Translations under genes and position numbers: made by a program | Assembly: GCA_964057225.1 (NCBI GenBank) | Contig: OZ059894.1 | Coordinates: 4,154,001 to 4,218,000, forward strand | Origin: Auanema rhodensis | Lineage: Eukaryota > Nematoda > Chromadorea > Rhabditida > Rhabditidae | Direction of reading: 5' to 3' | DNA length: 64,000 nt | Shown here: positions 1-10,600 of the stretch, in pieces | Position numbering within the stretch: position 1 is the stretch's first letter | Layout of the letters: each line of letters opens with the position of its first letter | Notes under the pieces: generated by a model | The model's database searches: none | Told to the model about the DNA's origin: nothing | The model's input: the letters and a program-made list of their open reading frames with translations, nothing else

Positions 1-348
1 TTGAGTGTACATGGAAACTCAACATACACTAATGCATCATTTTTCAAACGATTATAACTAATTTTTGTATCAAGCGTTCCTCAATGTAGTATAGTGCATT
101 CGATGCGGATTTTTAAGCTGCGTCGATCTGTGTTATCAGATTTGCGCTAGCCTAAAAATGCACCGAGATATCAACTTTTATAAGTTCACACTTATATCCT
201 CGATTTTCACCCTGAAGAATTAATTTTTTCGTTGAATAACATTGTCCATCGTCTTTGCCTTGAAAAATGGAATCTAAAAACATCTACTTTTTGCTGAATT
301 ATTTCGAAATTTTTCGAAAAAATTTTTGTCAAAATGTTTTTGGAAGCA

Positions 349-376
349 ATGTTGAGTGTACATGGAAACTCAACAT
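349..376. other. 28-bp inverted repeat across the monomer junction
   Basis: Arms ATGTTGAGT (349-357) and ACTCAACAT (368-376) are exact reverse complements separated by GTACATGGAA. The element is present at nearly every junction and lies in one of the least variable stretches of the monomer. The few exceptions I saw are one right-arm class with CTCTACAT (for example near 43,093 and 46,603), one with ACATGTAAACTC in the spacer (40,279, 41,683, 45,544, 49,054), and single changes such as GTTCAGTG near 17,903. Conserved dyads in satellites can be protein-binding sites, but no binding protein can be named here. Confidence 0.88.
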
Positions 377-527
377 ACACTAATGCATCATTTTTCAAAC
401 GATCATAACTAATTTTTGTATTAAGCGTTTCTCAATGTAGTATAGTGCATTCGATGCGGATTTTTAAGCTGCGTCGATCTGTGTTATCAGATTTGCGCTA
501 GCTTAAAAATGCACCGAGATATCAACT

Positions 528-549
528 GATATAAGTTCACACTTATATC
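528..549. other. Perfect 9-bp hairpin with 4-base loop (one per monomer)
   Basis: Arms GATATAAGT (528-536) and ACTTATATC (541-549) are exact reverse complements around the loop TCAC (537-540). The structure recurs every 351 bp and is intact in most monomers. TATAAG, a TATA-like hexamer, therefore occurs on both strands. In some right-arm monomers the left arm and loop read GATATAAAATCAC, which shortens the perfect stem to 7 bp. In the copies near 176 and 22,991 the left arm begins TTTTATAAG, also leaving 7 bp. Cruciform or RNA hairpin formation is an inference. Confidence 0.9.
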
Positions 550-620
550 CTCGATTTTCACCCTGAAGAAATAATTTTTTCGTTGAATAACATTGTCCAT
601 CGTCTTTGCCTTGAAAAAAG

Positions 621-692
621 GAATCTAAAAACATCTACTTTTTGCTAAATTATTTTGAAATTTTTCGAAAAAATTTTTGTCAAAATGTTTTT
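621..692. other. Closely spaced A/T-tract segment (possible curved DNA)
   Basis: About 70 bp of the monomer holds successive runs AAAAA, TTTTT, ATTTT, AATTTTT, AAAAAATTTTT, AAAAT and GTTTTT at spacings near one or two helical turns. It also includes the palindrome TTTTTCGAAAAA. Such phased tracts are known in many satellites to give intrinsic curvature. The curvature here is inferred, not computed. A C substitution in the right arm (TTCGAAACAATT) shortens the central palindrome to TTTCGAAA. Confidence 0.6.
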
Positions 693-1129
693 GGAAGCAA
701 TGTTGAGTGTACATGGAAACTCAACATACACTAATGCATCATTTTTCAAACGATCATAACTAATTTTTGTATCAAGTGTTTCTCAATGTAATATAGTGCA
801 TTCGATGCGGATTTTTAAGCTGCGTCGATCTGTGTTATCAGATTTGCGCTAGCTTAAAAATGCACCGAGATATCAACTGATATAAGTTCACACTTATATC
901 CTCGATTTTCACCCTGAAAAATTAATTTTTTCGTTGAATAACGTTGTCCATCGTCTTTGCCTTGAAAAATGGAATCTAAAAACATCTACTTTTTGCTAAA
1001 TTATTTTGAAATTTTTCGAAAAAATTTTTGTCAAAATGTTTTTGGAAGCAATGTTGAGTGTACATGGAAACTCAACATACACTAATGCATCATTTTTCAA
1101 ACGATCATAACTAATTTTTGTATCAAGCG

Positions 1130-2880
1130 TTTCTTAATGTAGTATAGTGCATTCGATCCGGATTTTTAAGATGCGTCGATCTGTGTTATCAGATTAGCGC
1201 TAGCTTAAAAATGCACCGAGATATCAACTGATATAAGTTCACACTTATATCCTCGATTTTCACCCTGAAGAAATAATTTTTTCGTTGAATAACATTGTCC
1301 ATCGTCTTTGCCTTGAAAAAAGGAATCTAAAAACATCTACTTTTTGCTAAATTATTTTGAAATTTTTCGAAAAAATTTTTGTCAAAATGTTTTTGGAAGC
1401 AATGTTGAGTGTACATGGAAACTCAACATACACTAATGCATCATTTTTCAAACGATCATAACTAATTTTTGTATCAAGCGTTTTTCAATGTAGTATAGTG
1501 CATTCGATGCGGATTTTTAAGCTGCGTCGAGCTGTGTTATCAGATTTGCGCTAGCTTAAAAATGCACCGAGATATCAACTGATATAAGTTCACACTTATA
1601 TCCTCGATTTTCACCCTGAAGAAATAATTTTTTTGTTGAATAACATTGTCCATCGTCTTTGCCTTGAAAAATGGAATCTAAAAACATCTACTTTTTGCTA
1701 AATTATTTTGAAATTTTTCGAAAAAATTTTTGTCAAAATGTTTTTGGAAGCAATGTTGAGTGTACATGGAAACTCAACATACACTAATGCATCATTTTTC
1801 AAACGATCATAACTAATTTTTGTATCAAGCGTTTCTTAATGTAGTAAAGTGCATTCGATCCGGATTTTTAAGATGCGTCGATCTGTGTTATCAGATTTGC
1901 GCTAGCTTAAAAATGCACCGAGATATCAACTGATATAAGTTCACACTTATATCCTCGATTTTCACCCTGAAGAAATAATTTTTTCGTTGAATAACATTGT
2001 CCATCGTCTTTGCCTTGAAAAAAGGAATCTAAAAACATCTACTTTTTGCTAAATTATTTTGAAATTTTTCGAAAAAATTTTTGTCAAAATGTTTTTGGAA
2101 GCAATGTTGAGTGTACATGGAAACTCAACATACACTAATGCATCATTTTTCAAACGATCATAACTAATTTTTGTATCAAGCGTTTTTCAATGTAGTATAG
2201 TGCATTCGATGCGGATTTTTAAGCTGCGTCGAGCTGTGTTATCAGATTTGCGCTAGCTTAAAAATGCACCGAGATATCAACTGATATAAGTTCACACTTA
2301 TATCCTCGATTTTCACCCTGAAGAAATAATTTTTTTGTTGAATAACATTGTCCATCGTCTTTGCCTTGAAAAATGGAATCTAAAAACATCTACTTTTTGC
2401 TAAATTATTTTGAAATTTTTCGAAAAAATTTTTGTCAAAATGTTTTTGGAAGCAATGTTGAGTGTACATGGAAACTCAACATACACTAATGCATCATTTT
2501 TCAAACGATCATAACTAATTTTTGTATCAAGCGTTTCTTAATGTAGTAAAGTGCATTCGATCCGGATTTTTAAGATGCGTCGATCTGTGTTATCAGATTT
2601 GCGCTAGCTTAAAAATGCACCGAGATATCAACTGATATAAGTTCACACTTATATCCTCGATTTTCACCCTGAAGAAATAATTTCTTCGTTGAATAACATT
2701 GTCCATCGTCTTTGCCTTGAAAAAAGGAATCTAAAAACATCTACTTTTTGCTAAATTATTTTAAAATTTTTCGAAAAAATTTTTGTCAAAATGTTTTTGG
2801 AAGCAATGTTGAGTGTACATGGAAACTCAACATACACTAATGCATCATTTTTCAAACGATCATAACTAATTTTTGTATTA
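1130..2880. repeat. 702-bp dimer higher-order repeat (about 2.5 units)
   Basis: Two monomer types alternate. One has GCGTTTTTCAATG with GTCGAGCTGTG (near 1,481 and 2,183). The other has GCGTTTCTTAATG with GATCCGGATTTTTAAGATG (near 1,130, 1,832 and 2,534). Spacing between like monomers is 702 bp. The first copy of the second type differs slightly (TAGTATAG for TAGTAAAG, GATTAGCG for GATTTGCG). The monomers at 1-1,130 to its left show no clear pattern within the window. Confidence 0.85.
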
Positions 2881-3109
2881 AGCGTTTCTCAATGTAGTAT
2901 AGTGCATTCGATGCGGATTTTTAAGCTGCGTCGATCTGTGTTATCAGATTTGCGCTAGCTTAAAAATGCACCGAGATATCAACTGATATAAGTTCACACT
3001 TATATCCTCGATTTTCACCCTGAAGAATTGATTTTTTCGTTGAATAACATTGTCCATCGTCTTTGCCTTGAAAAAAGGAATCTGAAAACATCTACTTTTT
3101 GCTAAATTA

Positions 3110-6100
3110 TTTTGAAATTTTTCGAAAAAATTTTTGTCAAAATGTTTTTGGAAGCAATGTTGAGTGTACATGGAAACTCAACATACACTAATGCATCATT
3201 TTTCAAACGATCATAACTAATTTTTGTATCAAGTGTTTCTCAATGTAGTATAGTGCATTCGATGCGGATTTTTAAGCTGCGTCGATCTGTGTTATCAGAT
3301 TTGCGCTAGCTTAAAAATGCACCGAGATATCAACTGATATAAGTTCACACTTATATCCTCGATTTTCACCCTGAAGAATTAATTTTTTCGTTGAATAACA
3401 TTGTCCATCGTCTTTGCCTTGAAAAATGGAATCTAAAAACATCTACTTTTTGCTGAATTATTTTGAAATTTTTCGAAAAAATTTTTGTCAAAATGTTTTT
3501 GGAAGCAATGTTGAGTGTACATGGAAACTCAACATACACTAATGCATCATTTTTCAAACGATCATAACTAATTTTTGTATCAAATGTTTCTCAATGTAGT
3601 ATAGTGCATTCGATGCGGATTTTTAAGCTGCGTCGATCTGTGTTATCAGATTTGCGCTAGCTTAAAAATGCACCGAGATATCAACTGATATAAGTTCACA
3701 CTTATATCCTCGATTTTCACCCTGAAGAATTAATTTTTTCGTTGAATAACATTGTCCATCGTCTTTGCCTTGAAAAATGGAATCTAAAAACATCTACTTT
3801 TTGCTGAATTATTTTGAAATTTTTCGAAAAAATTTTTGTCAAAATGTTTTTGGAAGCAATGTTGAGTGTACATGGAAACTCAACATACACTAATGCATCA
3901 TTTTTCAAACGATCATAACTAATTTTTGTATCAAGCGTTTCTTAATGTAGTAAAGTGCATTCGATCCGGATTTTTAAGATGCGTCGATCTGTGTTATCAG
4001 ATTTGCGCTAGCTTAAAAATGCACCGAGATATCAACTGATATAAGTTCACACTTATATCCTCGATTTTCACCCTGAAGAAATAATTTCTTCGTTGAATAA
4101 CATTGTCCATCGTCTTTGCCTTGAAAAAAGGAATCTAAAAACATCTACTTTTTGCTAAATTATTTTAAAATTTTTCGAAAAAATTTTTGTCAAAATGTTT
4201 TTGGAAGCAATGTTGAGTGTACATGGAAACTCAACATACACTAATGCATCATTTTTCAAACGATCATAACTAATTTTTGTATTAAGCGTTTCTCAATGTA
4301 GTATAGTGCATTCGATGCGGATTTTTAAGCTGCGTCGATCTGTGTTATCAGATTTGCGCTAGCTTAAAAATGCACCGAGATATCAACTGATATAAGTTCA
4401 CACTTATATCCTCGATTTTCACCCTGAAGAATTGATTTTTTCGTTGAATAACATTGTCCATCGTCTTTGCCTTGAAAAATGGAATCTAAAAACATCTACT
4501 TTTTGCTGAATTATTTTGAAATTTTTCGAAAAAATTTTTGTCAAAATGTTTTTGGAAGCAATGTTGAGTGTACATGGAAACTCAACATACACTAATGCAT
4601 CATTTTTCAAACGATCATAACTAATTTTTGTATCAAATGTTTCTCAATGTAGTATAGTGCATTCGATGCGGATTTTTAAGCTGCGTCGATCTGTGTTATC
4701 AGATTTGCGCTAGCTTAAAAATGCACCGAGATATCAACTGATATAAGTTCACACTTATATCCTCGATTTTCACCCTGAAGAATTAATTTTTTCGTTGAAT
4801 AACATTGTCCATCGTCTTTGCCTTGAAAAATGGAATCTAAAAACATCTACTTTTTGCTGAATTATTTTTAAATTTTTCGAAAAAATTTTTGTCAAAATGT
4901 TTTTGGAAGCAATGTTGAGTGTACATGGAAACTCAACATACACTAATGCATCATTTTTCAAACGATCATAACTAATTTTTGTATCAAGTGTTTCTCAATG
5001 TAGTATAGTGCATTCGATGCGGATTTTTAAGCTGCGTCGATCTGTGTTATCAGATTTGCGCTAGCTTAAAAATGCACCGAGATATCAACTGATATAAGTT
5101 CACACTTATATCCTCGTTTTTCACCCTGAAGAATTAATTTTTTCGTTGAATAACATTGTCCATCGTCTTTGCCTTGAAAAATGGAATCTAAAAACATCTA
5201 CTTTTTGCTAAATTATTTTGAAATTTTTCGAAAAAATTTTTGTCAAAATGTTTTTGGAAGCAATGTTGAGTGTACATGGAAACTCAACATACACTAATGC
5301 ATCATTTTACAAACGATCATAACTAATTTTTGTATTAAGCGTTTCTCAATGTAGTATAGTGCATTCGATGCGGATTTTTAAGCTGCGTCGATCTGTGTTA
5401 TCAGATTTGCGCTAGCTTAAAAATGCACCGAGATATCAACTGATATAAGTTCATACTTATATCCTCGTTTTTCACCCTGAAGAATTAATTTTTTCGTTGA
5501 ATAACATTGTCCATCGTCTTTGCCTTGAAAAACGGAATCTAAAAACATCTACTTTTTGCTGAATTATTTTGAAATTTTTCGAAAAAATTTTTGTCAAAAT
5601 GTTTTTGGAAGCAATGTTGAGTGTACATGGAAACTCAACATACACTAATGCATCATTTTTCAAACGATCATAACTAATTTTTGTATCAAATGTTTCTCAA
5701 TGTGGTATAGTGCATTCGATGCGGATTTTTAAGCTGCGTCGATCTTTGTTATCAGATTTGCGCTAGCTTAAAAATGCACCGAGATATCAACTGATATAAG
5801 TTCACACTTATATCCTCGATTTTCACCCTGAAGAATTAATTTTTTCGTTGAATAACATTGTCCATCGTCTTTGCCTTGAGAAATGGAATCTAAAAACATC
5901 TACTTTTTGCTGAATTATTTTGAAATTTTTCGAAAAAATTTTTGTCAAAATGTTTTTGGAAGCAATGTTGAGTGTACATGGAAACTCAACATACACTAAT
6001 GCATCATTTTTCAAACGATCATAACTAATTTTTGTATCAAGTGTTTCTCAATGTAGTATAGTGCATTCGATGCGGATTTTTAAGCTGCGTCGATCTGTGT

Positions 6101-7672
6101 TATCAGATTTGCGCTAGCTTAAAAATGCACCGAGATATCAACTGATATAAGTTCACACTTATATCCTCGTTTTTCACCCTGAAGAATTAATTTTTTCGTT
6201 GAATAACATTGTCCATCGTCTTTGCCTTGAAAAATGGAATCTAAAAACATCTACTTTTTGCTAAATTATTTTGAAATTTTTCGAAAAAATTTTTGTCAAA
6301 ATGTTTTTGGAAGCAATGTTGAGTGTACATGGAAACTCAACATACACTAATGCATCATTTTACAAACGATCATAACTAATTTTTGTATTAAGCGTTTCTC
6401 AATGTAGTATAGTGCATTCGATGCGGATTTTTAAGCTGCGTCGATCTGTGTTATCAGATTTGCGCTAGCTTAAAAATGCACCGAGATATCAACTGATATA
6501 AGTTCACACTTATATCCTCGTTTTTCACCCTGAAGAATTAATTTTTTCGTTGAATAACATTGTCCATCGTCTTTGCCTTGAAAAATGGAATCTAAAAACA
6601 TCTACTTTTTGCTGAATTATTTTGAAATTTTTCGAAAAAATTTTTGTCAAAATGTTTTTGGAAGCAATGTTGAGTGTACATGGAAACTCAACATACACTA
6701 ATGCATCATTTTTCAAACGATCATAACTAATTTTTGTATCAAATGTTTCTCAATGTAGTATAGTGCATTCGATGCGGATTTTTAAGCTGCGTCGATCTGT
6801 GTTATCAGATTTGCGCTAGCTTAAAAATGCACCGAGATATCAACTGATATAAGTTCACACTTATATCCTCGATTTTCACCCTGAAGAATTAATTTTTTCG
6901 TTGAATAACATTGTCCATCGTCTTTGCCTTGAAAAATGGAATCTAAAAACATCTACTTTTTGCTGAATTATTTTGAAATTTTTCGAAAAAATTTTTGTCA
7001 AAATGTTTTTGGAAGCAATGTTGAGTGTACATGGAAACTCAACATACACTAATGCATCATTTTTCAAACGATCATAACTAATTTTTGTATCAAGTGTTTC
7101 TCAATGTAGTATAGTGCATTCGATGCGGATTTTTAAGCTGCGTCGATCTGTGTTATCAGATTTGCGCTAGCTTAAAAATGCACCGAGATATCAACTGATA
7201 TAAGTTCACACTTATATCCTCGTTTTTCACCCTGAAGAATTAATTTTTTCGTTGAATAACATTGTCCATCGTCTTTGCCTTGAAAAATGGAATCTAAAAA
7301 CATCTACTTTTTGCTAAATTATTTTGAAATTTTTCGAAAAAATTTTTGTCAAAATGTTTTTGGAAGCAATGTTGAGTGTACATGGAAACTCAACATACAC
7401 TAATGCATCATTTTTCAAACGATCATAACTAATTTTTGTATCAAGTGTTTCTCAATGTAGTATAGTGCATTCGATGCGGATTTTTAAGCTGCGTCGATCT
7501 GTGTTATCAGATTTGCGCTAGCTTAAAAATGCACCGAGATATCAACTGATATAAGTTCACACTTATATCCTCGATTTTCACCCTGAAGAATTAATTTTTT
7601 CGTTGAATAACATTGTCCATCGTCTTTGCCTTGAAAAATGGAATCTAAAAACATCTACTTTTTGCTGAATTA
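3110..7672. repeat. 13-monomer (4,563-bp) unit, copy 1
   Basis: The order of diagnostic variants here recurs 4,563 bp later. GATCCGG near 3,966 matches 8,529. AATTGATTTTTT near 4,430 matches 8,993. TTCATACTTATATCC near 5,451 matches 10,014. AAAACGGAATC near 5,529 matches 10,092. GATCTTTGTTATCAG near 5,740 matches 10,303. TTGAGAAATGG near 5,876 matches 10,439. I noticed only two substitutions between copies (near 4,868 and at TGTGGTATAG near 5,703). The left edge lies between TCTGAAAAC at 3,081 and about 3,234. Confidence 0.88.
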
Positions 7673-10600
7673 TTTTGAAATTTTTCGAAAAAATTTTTGT
7701 CAAAATGTTTTTGGAAGCAATGTTGAGTGTACATGGAAACTCAACATACACTAATGCATCATTTTTCAAACGATCATAACTAATTTTTGTATCAAGTGTT
7801 TCTCAATGTAGTATAGTGCATTCGATGCGGATTTTTAAGCTGCGTCGATCTGTGTTATCAGATTTGCGCTAGCTTAAAAATGCACCGAGATATCAACTGA
7901 TATAAGTTCACACTTATATCCTCGATTTTCACCCTGAAGAATTAATTTTTTCGTTGAATAACATTGTCCATCGTCTTTGCCTTGAAAAATGGAATCTAAA
8001 AACATCTACTTTTTGCTGAATTATTTTGAAATTTTTCGAAAAAATTTTTGTCAAAATGTTTTTGGAAGCAATGTTGAGTGTACATGGAAACTCAACATAC
8101 ACTAATGCATCATTTTTCAAACGATCATAACTAATTTTTGTATCAAATGTTTCTCAATGTAGTATAGTGCATTCGATGCGGATTTTTAAGCTGCGTCGAT
8201 CTGTGTTATCAGATTTGCGCTAGCTTAAAAATGCACCGAGATATCAACTGATATAAGTTCACACTTATATCCTCGATTTTCACCCTGAAGAATTAATTTT
8301 TTCGTTGAATAACATTGTCCATCGTCTTTGCCTTGAAAAATGGAATCTAAAAACATCTACTTTTTGCTGAATTATTTTGAAATTTTTCGAAAAAATTTTT
8401 GTCAAAATGTTTTTGGAAGCAATGTTGAGTGTACATGGAAACTCAACATACACTAATGCATCATTTTTCAAACGATCATAACTAATTTTTGTATCAAGCG
8501 TTTCTTAATGTAGTAAAGTGCATTCGATCCGGATTTTTAAGATGCGTCGATCTGTGTTATCAGATTTGCGCTAGCTTAAAAATGCACCGAGATATCAACT
8601 GATATAAGTTCACACTTATATCCTCGATTTTCACCCTGAAGAAATAATTTCTTCGTTGAATAACATTGTCCATCGTCTTTGCCTTGAAAAAAGGAATCTA
8701 AAAACATCTACTTTTTGCTAAATTATTTTAAAATTTTTCGAAAAAATTTTTGTCAAAATGTTTTTGGAAGCAATGTTGAGTGTACATGGAAACTCAACAT
8801 ACACTAATGCATCATTTTTCAAACGATCATAACTAATTTTTGTATTAAGCGTTTCTCAATGTAGTATAGTGCATTCGATGCGGATTTTTAAGCTGCGTCG
8901 ATCTGTGTTATCAGATTTGCGCTAGCTTAAAAATGCACCGAGATATCAACTGATATAAGTTCACACTTATATCCTCGATTTTCACCCTGAAGAATTGATT
9001 TTTTCGTTGAATAACATTGTCCATCGTCTTTGCCTTGAAAAATGGAATCTAAAAACATCTACTTTTTGCTGAATTATTTTGAAATTTTTCGAAAAAATTT
9101 TTGTCAAAATGTTTTTGGAAGCAATGTTGAGTGTACATGGAAACTCAACATACACTAATGCATCATTTTTCAAACGATCATAACTAATTTTTGTATCAAA
9201 TGTTTCTCAATGTAGTATAGTGCATTCGATGCGGATTTTTAAGCTGCGTCGATCTGTGTTATCAGATTTGCGCTAGCTTAAAAATGCACCGAGATATCAA
9301 CTGATATAAGTTCACACTTATATCCTCGATTTTCACCCTGAAGAATTAATTTTTTCGTTGAATAACATTGTCCATCGTCTTTGCCTTGAAAAATGGAATC
9401 TAAAAACATCTACTTTTTGCTGAATTATTTTGAAATTTTTCGAAAAAATTTTTGTCAAAATGTTTTTGGAAGCAATGTTGAGTGTACATGGAAACTCAAC
9501 ATACACTAATGCATCATTTTTCAAACGATCATAACTAATTTTTGTATCAAGTGTTTCTCAATGTAGTATAGTGCATTCGATGCGGATTTTTAAGCTGCGT
9601 CGATCTGTGTTATCAGATTTGCGCTAGCTTAAAAATGCACCGAGATATCAACTGATATAAGTTCACACTTATATCCTCGTTTTTCACCCTGAAGAATTAA
9701 TTTTTTCGTTGAATAACATTGTCCATCGTCTTTGCCTTGAAAAATGGAATCTAAAAACATCTACTTTTTGCTAAATTATTTTGAAATTTTTCGAAAAAAT
9801 TTTTGTCAAAATGTTTTTGGAAGCAATGTTGAGTGTACATGGAAACTCAACATACACTAATGCATCATTTTACAAACGATCATAACTAATTTTTGTATTA
9901 AGCGTTTCTCAATGTAGTATAGTGCATTCGATGCGGATTTTTAAGCTGCGTCGATCTGTGTTATCAGATTTGCGCTAGCTTAAAAATGCACCGAGATATC
10001 AACTGATATAAGTTCATACTTATATCCTCGTTTTTCACCCTGAAGAATTAATTTTTTCGTTGAATAACATTGTCCATCGTCTTTGCCTTGAAAAACGGAA
10101 TCTAAAAACATCTACTTTTTGCTGAATTATTTTGAAATTTTTCGAAAAAATTTTTGTCAAAATGTTTTTGGAAGCAATGTTGAGTGTACATGGAAACTCA
10201 ACATACACTAATGCATCATTTTTCAAACGATCATAACTAATTTTTGTATCAAATGTTTCTCAATGTAGTATAGTGCATTCGATGCGGATTTTTAAGCTGC
10301 GTCGATCTTTGTTATCAGATTTGCGCTAGCTTAAAAATGCACCGAGATATCAACTGATATAAGTTCACACTTATATCCTCGATTTTCACCCTGAAGAATT
10401 AATTTTTTCGTTGAATAACATTGTCCATCGTCTTTGCCTTGAGAAATGGAATCTAAAAACATCTACTTTTTGCTGAATTATTTTGAAATTTTTCGAAAAA
10501 ATTTTTGTCAAAATGTTTTTGGAAGCAATGTTGAGTGTACATGGAAACTCAACATACACTAATGCATCATTTTTCAAACGATCATAACTAATTTTTGTAT

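Larger units (their letters stand above)
352..702 (+). repeat. Representative 351-bp monomer
   Basis: This copy shows the standard layout. Landmarks in order: TGTACA (357-362), ATGCAT (383-388), the variable segment near 418-446, GCTAGC (497-502), GATATC (518-523), the hairpin (528-549), CACCCTGAAGAA, TTTTTCGTTGAATAACATTG, and an A/T-tract region (621-692) containing TTCGAA. The adjacent window 361-711 has 110 G+C in 351. The length is a multiple of three, so reading frames keep phase from monomer to monomer, but common variants put stops in them. It is also close to twice a nucleosome repeat length. Confidence 0.95.

Noticed and set aside
437-460. Pol III box A/B-like motifs (TAGTATAGTGC and ATTCGATGC)
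   Set aside because: Each is a partial match, but they abut each other, whereas real A and B boxes are tens of bases apart, and no tRNA fold surrounds them.
580-597. CENP-B box resemblance at TTTCGTTGAATAACATTG
   Set aside because: The first half (TTCGTTG then A) resembles the box, but the required CGGG second half is absent (ACAT instead). Not enough to call.
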